NCBI GenBank assembly: GCA_005784505.1
Contig: VCAZ01000207.1
Location: forward strand, 573,792-637,791
Source of the DNA: Bagarius yarrelli
Taxonomy: Eukaryota > Chordata > Actinopteri > Siluriformes > Sisoridae
Length of the DNA: 64,000 nucleotides
Direction: 5' to 3'
Part shown: positions 33,304 through 46,290 of the stretch, piece by piece
Numbering within the stretch: the first letter of the stretch is position 1
How the letters are laid out: each line of letters starts with the position of its first letter
Notes under the pieces: model-generated
The model's input: only the letters and a program-made list of their open reading frames with translations
Told to the model about the DNA's origin: nothing
The model's database searches: none
Program-made: the position numbers and the translations under genes

Positions 33304-33410
33304 AGGAACACGCTGATATGTTAAATAAGGGGTTTGAAAAACAGGCTGATGCAATGAGAAAAAAATTGAAAATATAAGAAAAGAAATAAAGACAGAAGAA
33401 TATCAGTACA
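33304..33410 (+). pseudogene. GBP pseudogene, C-terminal coiled-coil exon
   Basis: After gtgtgtgtgttgcag it reads EHADMLNKGFEKQADAMRKK, aligning with the GBP coiled-coil segment LLKEGFxKExxxMxxEIxxL. A one-base shift then moves the frame (IENIRKEIKTEEYQYR). A Tc1-like copy lies immediately upstream. The middle-domain exons between here and 32042 were not found. Confidence 0.6.
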
Positions 33411-33424
33411 GAGTTAGCTATCTT

Positions 33425-33560
33425 ACAGAGACCCTGGAGCAGGAAGGGTTAAGGGTCTGGCTCAAGGACCCAACAATGGCAGTGGGGCTTAAACCCAGGT
33501 CTTTCTGGTCTTCCAATCAACAACTCAGCATCTTAATTATTTGAGCCACCACTGCCACAA
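33425..33560 (-). repeat. tRNA-derived SINE fragment
   Basis: The minus strand has GTGGTGGCTCAAATAATTAA, GAAAGACCTGGGTTTAAGCC (B-box region) and TTGGGTCCTTGAGCCAGACC. Same family as 22850, more diverged. Confidence 0.6.
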
Positions 33561-34244
33561 TTTCTTGTGCAAAATTAGTAAATCTACGAGAACAGGCGCT
33601 AAGCATCTCATGCTCAACAGGCACAGGCCAGTCAAGATAGCGACAAAATGGCAAATACTGAATTTACAACCGCGCAGCCTACTGTGAGTCTCTGTTAGAG
33701 GAGCTTAAAAAGTTCTGAAAAAGCAGAACAGTGGAGTTTGTTGCCTTTCTTAATAGCAAGGTGTATGAGGACTTCTTGAGGACTTCCTCGTGAAAACATG
33801 CAGCTTTTAATAAGGTCAGGAGTCCAGGAACAAGCGTTTCGAAACGCTGTGCCTAGCCCGCCTTTGCGTTGAACAGATCTTCGAATCTCCTGAGGCAGTG
33901 GAGGCGTTTTAAACAAAACTTTCCCTGTTAAGCTGCGAATAAACATAGTGGGCAATGGATTTTATTCTTTCTTGAAAAAAGAGGATGAGATCAATAGTTA
34001 TGAGATACTGCAAATAACTTAAAGGCCGTGTTAAGTTTTATGATGGGCATATGCTATGTTCTGACAGTGTTCAGCGCCTCTTGTGGCTGCCTTTTATATA
34101 TAACTAGTAGTAACTAGCAATATAACTATTATATTGTTACATTTTTTACTCATTTAATCTTTATTGTGTGATGGTTATTTAGTGTTAAACACCTATATAG
34201 TTGTTTTCGGTGTGTATATTAGGTTAGAAGTTGACTTAACTCGG

Positions 34245-34640
34245 GCAATTTGATTATACCTAGAATAACAAAATCAACTGCAGGCAGCAGATCCTTCTCT
34301 TATCTAGGGCCTAAACTTTGGACTAATTTACCCTGCACAGTTCGGGGGGCAGACCCACTCTGCCACTCTGCCACACTAGATTAAAAACACATCTCTTTAA
34401 CCTGGCTTACACATAAACAGACATTTTTATTATTTAAATTTGTTAAAGGATTATCAGGCTGCAATAATCAGGTCAACCAGAACCGGGAAACACCACCAAT
34501 AACACACAGTGTATTTGTGTATCACCAGTTGAATTGCATCTACACTAACATACGTCTCTTCTTTGTTATTCCGAGCTCACCGTCGCCATCATCACCTGGA
34601 GACAATAAGGCAGTTTGTCTTGTTTTCCAAGTGGATAATT
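34245..34640 (+). mobile_element. L2-like LINE C-terminal fragment A
   Basis: TTTGATTATACCTAGAATAA...CAACTGCAGGCAGCAGATCC...TTCGGGGGGCAGACC encodes a decayed IIPRKSRSTAGARFF...LWHNLPNTVREA-like end. The same sequence, better kept, is at 41495-41800. Confidence 0.65.
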
Positions 34641-34739
34641 TTGACAAACCTGCTTCAATAACTACATTTTATTTCCACCTTTAAGTTTGGACACTTACCA
34701 CCTTATTTTAAGGAGATTTTACTCTTATTTGTACAATTA

Positions 34740-36845
34740 ACCTAAATATCGATTGTTCACTGCCCAGGGTATCAGCTTCTTCTTCAACATCCAGATCCTT
34801 TTCATCCATAATGGACCAACTGGGGTGTGCAGAACATTGGCACGTCTACATTTCAATGGCAAAAGATTTTCTTTTTTTGTCGGATGTCCACCAGGTGTAT
34901 TTGTGAAATGATTACTTTTTTATAGACACAGAATACTTAGAAATAATTATTTCTGACCATGCTTCATGTTTTAAAAACTTTTTCTCTCTGAGGAACCTGG
35001 AAACCAAACTCTGATCTGTTGACGCAGCAAAAAAAATTACAAACTGATTTCAACTTATCAACCAATAAGGCTGAGCTTCTGCTTAAACGAACAAGAGCTA
35101 CCAACTATGGGCATGGAGATAGAGCTGGCTACCTTTTAGCATCTCAGCTTCACAATTCATCTCACAGGTGTATGAGCTCTCAAATAACCTTTTTACAGAT
35201 CCACTTAAAATAAGCTCCAAATTTGCTTTCCTTTATTCTGATCTTCACAAATTAGATACCCACCTGCCCATTAGCTATGTAGCCTGAACCTTAATGAGTT
35301 AAAAGAAATCCTTTGGGCATCTCAACTATGAAAAACAACAAAGCTCCTGGCCTTGGTGGCTTTCCAGCAGAATTCCATAAAAAATTTTTTACCCAGCTAT
35401 CCCCCTTATTACTAGAGCTATCCAATCATTTAGTCATTCTTTACACAAGGTTTCCTACTGCTGTCGCTGAACCAGGCCTTGATCTTCTTAATATTAAAGA
35501 AAGACAAGAACCCTAAACTGTGCAGCAGCTACAGGCCGACTTTTGGGTAGGCGTATAGAGACCCATTCTCCATCCATTATATCGAATGATCAGACAGGCT
35601 TTATACAAGGATAGCAGTTGTCATCAAATATATGTAGACTTTTGAATGCAATCTTTATTCCATCTAGTTCATCAAGCCCAAAAATGGTCATATCTTTAGA
35701 CGTGGAAAAGCTTTTGATTTCTTATATGTTTGTAATATCTTGGATGTTGTGTGTGTCAGGTTGTGTGAAAACAAACTTGGATATGTCTCCCTTTTTTGTT
35801 CTTTATCGTGGCACCTGACCGGGTTGTCCACTTTTACCCCTCTTCTTCGCTTTGGTGATAGAGCCTCTTTCTATTCTCGTAGAGAAGATAGGGAGCATTG
35901 CGTCTCATTGGATGCAGACGATTTACTGCTATACGTCTTGGATCCTCTTAACTGCTCAAATGGTATAATGCATCTGCTGAATGATTTTGGTGATGACAAG
36001 TTGAATTTTGCTAAAAGTAAATGTTACCCTAAATAAATTAACAAATTCCTCCAGGTACACTCCCCTTTCACATGAATCCAGTTTCCGTTACTTAGGGTTA
36101 GGGTTAGAAGGGGGTCTTGCTCTCCCAATTTTTTTTTCATTTTTACTGGGCAGCTAACATTCAGAAAATATATACATAGTGTAAATTCCCAGACATTAAT
36201 TGGTGTACAATAGAAGCAAACTCTTGTTTGTCCTTCGTTGTAGATATACCACTATACCGTTGTAGATATACCACTATACCGTTGTAGATATACACTTACT
36301 ATACCGTTGTAGATATACCACTATACCGTTGTAGATATACCACTATACCGTTGTAGATATACCACTATACCGATGTAGATATACCACTATACCGTTGTAG
36401 ATATACCACTATACCGTTGTAGATATACCACTATACCGTTGTAGATATACCACTATACCGTTGTAGATATACCACTATACCGTTGTAGATATACCACTAT
36501 ACCGTTGTAGATATACAATTGTCTTGTGTTTGTTAAAAAGTTAGAGCAGTTAGGCTAAACACATTGTCCACCTTCATGCCTATTTCTGGTAACTATCTGT
36601 TTGCACCATCTAATTTGGATTTAACTTTTAAACAGTTCAGGTTGAAGGACCTAAAGACGTTTCAGGATTTGTTTTCCGACTATATATTCCTGTCATTCAA
36701 TGATTTGGTGACTAGATTCAAAGTCCCCAAATCAACTAGGTGACTTTGCAAAGGCACATTTTGCTACTTTTCCCTGTCAGCCAGAGAAAAGATTGGTTGA
36801 TGAGATGATATTACTTCCAAAGCTGGAATACTTCAATTTATAATT
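34740..36845 (+). mobile_element. L1/Tx1-like LINE, decayed
   Basis: Pieces in several frames: STMKNNKAPGLGGFPAEFHK (RT domain start, 35319-35378); KMVISLDVEKL; and VSLDADDLLLYVLDPLN, where DADD (35911-35922) stands for FADD/YADD; then LLNDFG. A later piece reads FFHFYWAANIQKI (36140-36175), then a 22-bp minisatellite, then LTFKQFRLKDLKTFQDLF-like sequence (36620-36690). These match the C-terminal half of fish L1-clade ORF2. Confidence 0.7.
36237..36516. repeat. 22-bp minisatellite inside the L1-like LINE
   Basis: About 12.5 nearly identical units of TTGTAGATATACCACTATAC + CG. Two units differ (CACTTACTATACCG; CGATGTAG). It splits the LINE between an IEANSC-like stretch and the next conserved block. 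Confidence 0.95.
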
Positions 36846-37999
36846 TCTTCTCCATTAGATTAGATTAGATTTACTTTTCATTGTGGAATGTACATGTACA
36901 GAGCCAATGAAATGTAAGTGGCCTATTTACAATAAATAGCAGTGTAATAAATAAGGGTACGGGGTTGATCAATACAGAGTTGAAAGTGAATAATGTACAG
37001 AAGGTGCAGTAGTATGTAATATATGGTATCTATAAATAAGGGTATATATATAGTATGATACAGTTATAGCTGTGCAAGCAATGACATAATGGATGCACAC
37101 ATAGTGTTTGTATGATAAATTAAATACATAGTAAATATGGATAGAATATATACACAACTGTAACGATAGATAGATATGGATGGTGCAAAGATGCATAATG
37201 ATAAAGTATGCATCTTTATGCATCTAAACTACAGGGAACCTGGAAGAGGGAGTTGGGACTGGAACTCAAGGTGAATTTGAGGTTCACGGTTTAAATCTTG
37301 ATCAGTTCAATTCATTTTACTAAAGCGAAATTGAAAAGGCGTTTTAACAGAAGATGATTGCTGCTATACAAATTATGAAAAGACAATGCAGAAAAGCTGA
37401 GATGATGTGGTGAAAAACTAAACTTGAAATACACTACATCATCTATAAAAGACGGCCTTCATGCTTTCAATGTGGAACTAGGCAAAGCTACAAAGATCCA
37501 GGATCCAGAAAATATTAACACATAACTCCAATATTATCATCCCTGCATTACCTCCCGGTGAAATTTGGGATTTAATACAAAATATTGCTACTCATTTTTA
37601 TATTTGTTTTTATTCGATTATTTTTGCGTTCTTATCTAAAGCGCTTTGAATTACCACTGTATATGAAATGTGCTATATAAATAAACTTGCCTTGCCTAAC
37701 AGATGTTCACTATCTCTGGCGGATCATACACATATATTTGTATCACTTGTTGTAAATTGTATTTATTTTGGCCTTCTTTCTTTGTTATATATATTTATAA
37801 TGTTTCTGTTAAACCTAGTCCAACTTGCAATTTTGGGGGTGCCTCTTTTTGATGGTTTATAAAGTAAAAGCCATACTGATATTATTGCTTTTGCAATAGC
37901 CCACCGGAGCACGCCACTGCGCTTCACATGCCCAACTTTGCCCTCCTCAGTAAAGCAACCACTAAGAAACCTGAAGGTACTTGGAAACTCTACGGTGAG

Positions 38000-40900
38000 G
38001 CATGTGAAATCAGCTAGGCCTCTAGGGGCAACGATGGCAGTTGTTAGATGTATACCATCATAGGTTTTCGAAGATAGTTATTTATGCTAGAGGTAATATA
38101 TATGCCTTCAACAGTCAGAGACTAGTAAGGTTAACTTTACAGAAGTGTTTAAACTAGCAAAGGCAATGTCCTATGTCGTAATATGCTCTGGCCGCATTCC
38201 ATTCCAACGTGGTGACATAGTGTAGCTTACAGCAGATTATGGTCAGTAAACCGCTGGATGTCCAGCGTTTTTCTCAGCTGCACACAGCTACATACATCAG
38301 CCTCATCCAACTGGTAGAGGAGGAGGCGTGACAGTTATTTATAAACATCGTACAAAAATTGGACACAGTTGTAATTCATTCAAAGCTCTCTACAGTAACC
38401 TAACAGGTGTAGCCACAAATAATTAACAGAGTCAATCGATTTCATTCATTATAATTTACAGACCCACAGGACTCCGAATTTCTTAGCGAATTTGCAGATT
38501 TCTTATCGAACCTGGTTGTCTCTGTTAATAGATTGTTAATTTCTGGAGACTTCAATATTCATTTTGAGAATACAGACGACCCGCTGAGAACAGCATTTAT
38601 GTCCAACAGAACTTAAGCAGGTGACTGAATATTTAGATGCTGCATTCCGCTAAACCTTAGATAACGTAGCTCCAGGTAAAAGAAAAATAATTAAAGACAA
38701 GAAACTTGCTGATCTTGCTGTATACTGATCTTTAAAACAGAGCATTTGAAAACTAGAAAACAAATGGCGCCAAACTAAATTGTCAGTATTTCAAGCAGCA
38801 TGGAAAGAGAGAATCCTAATATATAAAAAAGCTATTAGTGTAGCTAGATCAATGTATCTCTACACCCTTACATAAAATAATAAAACTAATCTTAGATTAT
38901 TAGTTAACTCTTTACTCAGCAGTGGGTATGCTCCAAAATCTTTTAAATTAGCAGTTATTAAACCACTAATTAAGACCTTGACCCCAGTGAGCTGTCGAAC
39001 TATAGGCTGATATCAAACCTTCCCTTTATCTCCAAAATCCTAGAGAAGGTAATAGCGCAGCAGTTATGTTCTTATTTACACAGGAACAACATACAGAAAC
39101 TGTATCAATTGGGATTTAGGCCTCATCACAGCACAGAGACGGCACTGGTCAAAGTAGTAAATGAACTCTTAGTGGCATCCGATCAGGGTTGTGTCTCGTT
39201 GCTTATATTGCTCGACCTCAGTGGAGCTTTTGTCACAATTGATGATAATATTTTTTTTTACAGATTATAAACGGTAGTAGGAATAAATGAAACAGCTGGC
39301 TCAGGTCCTATTTAACCGATCGCTATCAGGTCGTATATTTAAATGGTGATTATTCTGTGTGCTCTCATGTGAAGTAGGGTTCGCTTTTAGGCTCACATCT
39401 TTTCTCTCTTTACATGCTTTCTCTGGGCAACATAATTTATAAGCATGATGTTAGTTTTTACTGTTACGCTGATGACAGACAGTTATACTTCTCAGCTGGG
39501 CCAGATGCAAAAGACCAGTTTAATAAAGTTGAGCAAAGTGTGAAGGAAATAATTGGATGTTAAGCAACTTCCTTTCGCTTAACCCTGATAAGACAACGGT
39601 TCTAGGACCACAGGTAGCTAAAAGAAAGATTCCTGCTCACACTTTAACCATAGACAATCTTTCTGTTTCGTCAAGTGCAACAGTAAAAGATCTGAGTGTG
39701 ATTATAGGCTCCAATCTCTCATTTAGAGCCCATGTAAAGAATATTACCAGGATAGCATTCTTTTATCTCAGAAACATTGCTAAGATAAGAAATATTTTGT
39801 CACGGCTGGATTACTGTAACGCTTTACAGTCTGGATGTTCAACTAGGTGCATTAATAACCTTAAACAGTTAGTCCAGAACGCAGCAGCGAGAGTCCTCAC
39901 TAAAACTAACAGATACGAGCACATCACGCCGGTCTTATACACACTGCATTGTCTCCCAGTGAGACACCGCATCGATTTTAAAATACTACTTTTACTTATA
40001 AAGCTCTAAATGGTCTCGCACCGCAGGACCTGAGCGAACTGCTAGTGTCTTACGTTCCGTCACGCCTACTTCCATCAAAGGCTGCAGGCTGCCTGTCAGT
40101 ACCGCGCATTATAAAAAAACTACAGAAGGGGGCGGAGCCTTTTCTAACAGAGCCCCAATGCTATGGAATAACCTCCCTATGTATGTTCGGGAATCAGACA
40201 CAGTCTCAGTGTTTAAGTCCAGCTTAAAAACTTATTTATTTAATCAAGCATTTTTGTATTGATTCCCCTTAGATAAAGGAGCAGATCTGGGGGACTGATG
40301 GGTGTTGAGTATTATGGTGATCTGGTATGTTTAAGATGCTGTCTTCCCTCTCTTATTGATCACGGTTTGTGGATGTGATGAGAGCGGCTGGTTGCTTAAC
40401 ATATCAGGGAGCCCTCATGTCTGTGTTTCCATCTGGTTCTTCTTTTAGTTATGCTGACCTAGTTAGTCTTGCCGAATTCCATGCTTGCACTCTACATTAA
40501 AAACTCAATCACTTCATACATTGTGATTACAATGTCACTTAACTGTTTTCCTCCTTTTTTGTCTTTCTTCCTTCCCCTCTCTCTCTTTCATATGCCACAA
40601 CTGAGCTGCCAGTGATCCAGACCCCCATCTTCAGTCCGGACCTGTCGGACCCTTCCCTGTGACCCGCTCTAGTTGATGATCACATCACCAGGGTGACCGA
40701 GGACATTTCCACTCTGCCATAAAGACGTTCCAGCTGTTCTTTGAGGACTTATGATTTAAGTTACTCACACACACACACACACACACCACACACACACACA
40801 CACACAGTGTAACCTCATAATTCCTGCTACCTGTTTTTCACCCAAATGAGGATGGGTTCTCTGTTAAGTCTGGTTCCTCTCAAGGTTTCTTCCTATCACC

Positions 40901-41085
40901 CCTCAGGGAGTTTTTCCTTGCAACTATCCCCCTTGGCTTGCTCATCAGGGGCAATCAGGGACAAACTGATTTCTATTTCATTCATATTGTATAATTAATT
41001 ATCTTTGATTGTGTAAAGCTGCTTTGTGACAATGACCATTGTAAAAAAGCGCTATATAAATAAAATTGACTTAAATTGATTTTTC
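38000..41085 (+). mobile_element. L2-type LINE, long decayed copy
   Basis: Endonuclease end: EFLSEFADFLSNLVVSVNRL then LISGDFNIHFENTDD (38490-38580). RT: SGYAPKSFKLAVIKPLIK (38925-38975), a GVPQGS-like region lost, and CYADDRQLYFS with YADD at 39465-39476. C-terminal: an open stretch 39557-40009 with SLNPDKTTVLGPQ, SRLDYCNALQSGCSTRCIN and NAAARVLTKTNRYEHITPVL, followed by TEPQCYGIT-type remnants. The 3' UTR has (CA)n at 40768-40806 and the tail AAAGCTGCTTTGTGACAATG + ACC + AAAAAGCGCTATATAAATAA. Stops and shifts throughout the RT; dead. Confidence 0.85.
40768..40806. repeat. (CA)n microsatellite in L2 3' UTR
   Basis: About 19 CA units with one interruption, inside the 3' UTR of the L2 copy. 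Confidence 0.95.
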
Positions 41086-41494
41086 ATCAATCATTTTTTC
41101 CCCCGAAATTTTTCTTTCTTTCTTATCATTATTTTATTTTTTTTCCTATTTCATTTCTTGTCTCTCCTTTTCCCCCTTTTTATTTTGGGTGAGATAATGT
41201 GGGATGGGTAGGGGTAAGAAAGTTGTTTGGGTTTCTAATATAACCCTCCTTATTTTTCAATGTAGTTGTAAAAGAAGAAAGAAACCTATTTTATTATATT
41301 GTGTTTGACACTGTGGCGTAATGAGCACACTCTTTGTAAAACTGCATCTTAATTACGAACTATGTATTCAAATGCAGAAACGTTAATTCATGCAATCATG
41401 TGTTCACCGCAAAATTAGATCATTGTAACACCTTATTGACTGGTTATTTTGCATTACCCCACTGGTTATTATATACACATCTGCTGCCCTCATA

Positions 41495-41960
41495 AAAAGT
41501 TGACAATTTGATAATACCTAGAAAATCCAGATCAACTGCAGGTGCCAGATTCTTTACCTATGTAGCACCCAAACTCTGGCATAATCTACCTAACACGGTT
41601 CGGGAGGCAATCTCTTTAACCTGGCCTACACATAACACACACCTTTCCATTACCCGGAGAATTGATAGATTGCAATATTTAAATCAACCGGAAACAGGAA
41701 CACTTCCAATATAAAATAATGTAGTTGTTACATCGTAAGTAGAATGGCGTCTACACTGCTATTAGTCTATTTCTTTCTTATTTTGAGGTCACAGTCACCA
41801 CCAGATCCAGAGTCACTTAATTTTTATAATTTAATTTCTTTTTTGAGAACTAAACTTTATAGTTTATTTCTTGAAGCTGGCTGGAATCAGAGTCACCGTC
41901 CTGTGTTACATCAGATTGATTCCCCTGATTTTGATCAGGGGTTAGGGTAGTACACGCTTG
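41495..41960 (+). mobile_element. L2-like LINE C-terminal fragment B
   Basis: An open stretch reads IIPRKSRSTAGARFFTYVAP then KLWHNLPNTVREAIS (41511-41610), the end of an L2-like ORF2. The following 300 bases match 34440-34640. Confidence 0.7.
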
Positions 41961-42085
41961 CACCTCCATTTGAGACAAGGCAAACTAATGCTGTAATGCT
42001 TCAAACAAACATGTCATATCTGCAGGTGTTGTCTCCTTTGCACTGTCCTTTGTGACTCCTTTCTTCCAGCCGGCTCATAACTTAC

Positions 42086-42184
42086 CAAAATTGCGGCAAC
42101 TGCTGCCAGCCGATCCTCAATTGGACAAACCTCCAGAAAAACACAGTGCAGCACCTCAGCCAGTGTCAAACCACCGCTCTCCAT
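42086..42184 (-). CDS. Unidentified possible first coding exon
   Basis: From ATG at 42184-42182, 33 codons: MESGGLTLAEVLHCVFLEVC then PIEDRLAAVAAIL. It ends at a consensus donor, TTTTG|gtaagt. I do not recognise it. It could be part of an old DNA transposon accessory gene or a gag relic. No partner exon was found. Confidence 0.3.
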
Positions 42185-42899
42185 ATGCAGCTAACTTAAA
42201 TTTAAAATAAATAAAGGTTATAACATTGTTAACAAGAAAATGTGCACCCACACAAGTCACCTGTGGTATAAAATGAATACAAATTGAAAATAAAAACCGT
42301 AAAGTTCAACCCAAATAGTTGTCAGTTTTACATAATATATGTAGTGTGAAATATATGTAGTGTGTTTAATAATAAAAAATATACTAATAATCAAAACTAG
42401 CATGTACACAATTAAAATTAAGATGATATACATGTGCGTTGTATTGTTATTCAAGTCAGTTACAACCATCACAAAGGGATTGGTGTTTTATCACTCCCAC
42501 TTAATTTTGTATTTATTTTAAGTTTTCTGACAATTAATAACGTATTACAGTGATGATATATGCACTGTTAAAACCTGTATAATTAACCGTACTTGAAAAA
42601 AGCATGAAAACCAGTTGCACTCAAAATAATAAGTACAGTAGAATAGGTTGTTGTATGTCCTACTAAATAAATGCTTATATAGTCATGTATACTTGTATCC
42701 AAGTAACTGTAACTTACTGCAACCAGGACTTGGCAATTTGCGTAATGTGTACTACTGGGTAAGTATAGACTACTCAGTAGTAACAGTTCAATATACTAAC
42801 TTTCATGAAGTAAACTTTAATTTGTGTATTCCAAATAACACAATTATATAAATCGGGCTAGCTTTTCTAGTTTTCTAGTTTTATTTACTATAAGAGCAG

Positions 42900-45036
42900 T
42901 GTCATGGTTCCGCCCTCCACCACCAGAGGTCTCCATATCTGGAATACTGACAGTCAGGGTTCACCTTGTTTGGCTAGCTACATAAGTTGCTTGTTTTCCC
43001 CGGCTTGTGATCCTTGTTCGGTTTTTGGCTTTGATATCGGCCTTGATATTTTGGCTTTGTGTCGACCTCCTTTTTGCATCATCCTTCTAAGCTCAATAAT
43101 AAAGTGTTCTGCAGTATGGATTTGTCTGCGTCTGGTGCATCACAGAATACTTCGTCCACATGGAATCCAGTGGAACTAGCACACCTAAAAGAGACAGAAG
43201 ACGATCATGCTCAGGCTCTACACACCTTCCAGTAACAGCTAGCGCAGCTACAAGCTTCAACGCTTCCTCCACAGTCTCAGCCCGGCACTGGAGCGTCTTT
43301 TTTTCAGTTCTCCCTTTCGGATAAGTTTTATGGGGCCCCCAACCGCTGATTTCTGAGGCAGTGTCCTTTTTTTTCAGAACCTGCCCAAAACCTTCCCCAC
43401 GGAAAGTAAGAAATGTTAACTTAACTTTTGGGGAAAGTGCTTGACTGGGCATCGGCTGTGTGGGACATGCAGATCAGCACTTCTATTGATTACTTTATGG
43501 CACAGTTAAAGGAGGTGTTCCAATATCCTGCGGGGTGGCTTGACATTTCCACTCAGCTACTTTGGCTATGGCTGAACACCACAATGACCCTCCTCCTGCA
43601 ACGTGCCCAGCTAACAAGGTCTATGTTGCCAGTGCTTTATGTACCAGAGTTCTCACATGGGCATATACATCTTTAAGTTCTGGTCATTCAGGGAGTCAGA
43701 AGAACCACAGAACTAGTAGAGAATGCATATTGGTGGCCCGACTATTGTGCATATATTGTGAACTTCATAAAGGGTTGTAAAGTGTGTGCTTAAGCTAAGA
43801 CCACTACCTCAAACCCTTCCCCTTCTGTCAGCGGCCCTGGACACATATCTCTGTCAACTTTGTGACTGACTTGACTAGTTCTCATGGATTTACAACCACA
43901 CTTACTGCTCTCCAAAACCTGCCGTTTTCACCTAAGGGCCCCCCTATCAGCCATGGAAACCGCCACCGCTTTATTTAATCATGTATTTAAACATTTAGGT
44001 ATCCCAGAAGATATTGTATCTAATCACATCCCAGTTGTGGGCCACATTCTGCAAACGGCTAGATATAAACATCAGTCTAACCTCAGGGTATCACCCCCAG
44101 TCCAATAGAAAAGTGGAGAGGCTAAACCAGGAATTGGGGCATTATCTCAGGTCTTATTGTGCCTGTGAACAATCTAGATGGAGCAAATTCCTCTCCTGGG
44201 CTGAATATGTGCAAAACTCACGCACTCATCCAGTGGGCTCACCCCGTTTCAGTGTGTTCTCAGGTATTAGGCACTTATTGTTCCCTTGCCTGGTCTGGTA
44301 AGCCTTCTTAGGTGCCCACAGTCAATAATTGGATGCAGCACAGTTCTCAAGTCTGGGAGACAGCTTACGTTCGCTTACAACGAACAGTACGTTCCCAACA
44401 AATGTATGTCGGTCTGCATCGGTGTCCACATCCCAGTTATCAACCAGGTCAGCTCATGTGGCTGTCCACAAAAGATCTACATCTGTGACTGCCAAGCAAG
44501 AAGCTAGGCACCAAGTATGTGGGTCAGAATCACCCAACAGATTAACCCTGTTAAATACAGGCTAGAGCTACCTGCCTCTCACCGCATCTCCCCTTCTTTT
44601 ATAATGTAACTTAAAATCCATTTACCCCGCTTTGAACGCAGAGCCCCAGATATCGGAACCTTCTGAACCTACCTGAAGTCTGGAGGCATTCCTAAGATAG
44701 AGGGGTATTGTCATGATTTCGCCCTCATGCCACCAGAGATCTTCATCTCCAGAATACTAACCATCAGGGTTCACTTCGTGTTTGGCTAGCTACATAAGCC
44801 AGCCGCTAAGGCCATCACATAAGGCAAAGTATTGTCTAGATATGCGACATACTAAGCATTCTGCCTATCTTCCTGTTTACTGGATTTGATCCTTGTTGGT
44901 TTTTGTCTTTTGAGTTTCGTCAAAAAGTTTCATGTTTTTTATTCGTTTGCCCAGTTTGGCTTTGACATCTGTGACCTCCACTGGTTATTTGACTAAAGAA
45001 GTGTTCTGCAATGTGGATTCATTTGCGTCACACGCA
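42900..45036 (+). mobile_element. Ty3/gypsy element with two LTRs, internally deleted
   Basis: Left LTR about 42900-43144 and right LTR about 44709-45036, both starting TGTCATG and sharing ACTAACCATCAGGGTTCAC / ACTGACAGTCAGGGTTCAC, GGCTAGCTACATAAG and AAGTGTTCTGCA. Internal order: gag (LSDKFYGAPN, FLRQCPFF; KVLDWASAVWDMQISTSIDY, MAQLKEVFQYPAGW, 43150-43590), integrase (FVTDLTSSHGFTTTLTAL; SNRKVERLNQELGHYLRSYC, 43850-44300), and C-terminal PGQLMWLSTKDLHL (44450-44490). A purine tract AGATAGAGGGG precedes the right LTR. Protease, RT and RNase H are missing between about 43590 and 43690. Confidence 0.88.
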
Positions 45037-45639
45037 GTCAGATTTGCTCCATAAAAGCATGCAAACTGCACTAAAATGTATCCATTTTTACATATTACAC
45101 CATTAAATTTGGTAGTTCATAATTAGACAAGCAGTAAAGGTCTACTTTGTAAGGAATATCATTATCTAAAATATGTAAAAAACCCTGTCCACTGTAATTT
45201 ATACTTATACAGAGGAGTTTAGATATAACATAAAAATACATATGTAACACACACCACATTATAGTTAAAACAGGTTTATTTCTTAAGCCTTTAATTTTCA
45301 CACCACAGCTTTAAAACATTTGCATGTTAGTAATGTGGCCGATAACAAAAGCAAAAACCAAAACCTTTGTTTCAAAGAAGTGCCATAATTACTTAGCGGA
45401 CAATAGCACCTGCAGTTGTGAAGTGCTGTGTGTGCAGCAGGATTGCAAGAACAATTCTAATGGTTATAAGAACAGTGAACCAGTTCTGAGCATAAGGCTT
45501 TAACAAACCTGTAACTGTTTTTTTATTAACACAATAATACCATAAACCAATAAATAACCATTTCAAAGAATGGAGCAACCAACACTACCAGCACAACTAA
45601 CTCTTCAATAATTGCACAGGATATTTTTTAGAGTTTGAA

Positions 45640-45850
45640 GTCTTTGGGGGAGTTTGTTCTCTTCCAGCCTAAGAGAACAAACTGTTGGAATAAATTAATA
45701 CAATTTAATGAAACAAATATTAGAGTTTAGGTTGTTAATGTAGGTCAGTGATTCTGATAGTGTTTAGAACAGCAGAGAACCACTGACTGACACTGACTAA
45801 CTGCACACTGGTATTCCTTAGTATTATTTTTAGATATTAGTGCTATTATT
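45640..45850 (-). repeat. Unnamed interspersed repeat, copy B
   Basis: The reverse complement matches 6530-6700: GCTGTTCTAAACACTATCAG, TCTAATATTTGTTTCATTAA, ATTTATTCCAACAGTTTGTT. Divergence suggests an old dispersed family. Confidence 0.6.
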
Positions 45851-46159
45851 CACTCTGGTTAATTTTTTTAATTAACTGGAAGAAGACTGTGAGGAGGCAC
45901 AACTGTTACTGTTTGAAACTGTGGAAAAAAAGGAAGAAAGACTATTGTTTCATTCTATATTTTAGTGGTACATTTCATTTCAGCCAAAAAGCCAGGAAAT
46001 CTGTATTCATTTTGAATAAATAATCTAGTTGGTTGAATAATATATCCCCTCAATGTGCCAAATTCATTATTTGAAGACATTAGGTTCTATTGTCTTTTCA
46101 AAGATTTTAATAAACATTTGATTCATTATTTTGTGTAACAGACAAATTCTGTGCCCGAT

Positions 46160-46290
46160 GAAACATTTACATTTACAGCATTTGGCAGAAGTTCTTATCC
46201 AGAGAAACTAACATTTATCTATTTATCAACTCAGCAAATGGGGGTTAAGAGCCTTGCTCAGGGGCCCAACAGTGGTCCAGACTATAATAG
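46160..46290 (-). repeat. tRNA-derived SINE, 3' part
   Basis: The minus strand reads TGTTGGGCCCCTGAGCAAGG then CTCTTAACCC, and an end TTCTGCCAAATGCTGTAAAT + GTAAATG. Confidence 0.75.

Noticed and set aside
33695..33955. An 86-codon minus-strand frame near the GBP pseudogene
   Set aside because: No similarity to GBP or another family that I can see, no splice sites of note; probably chance.
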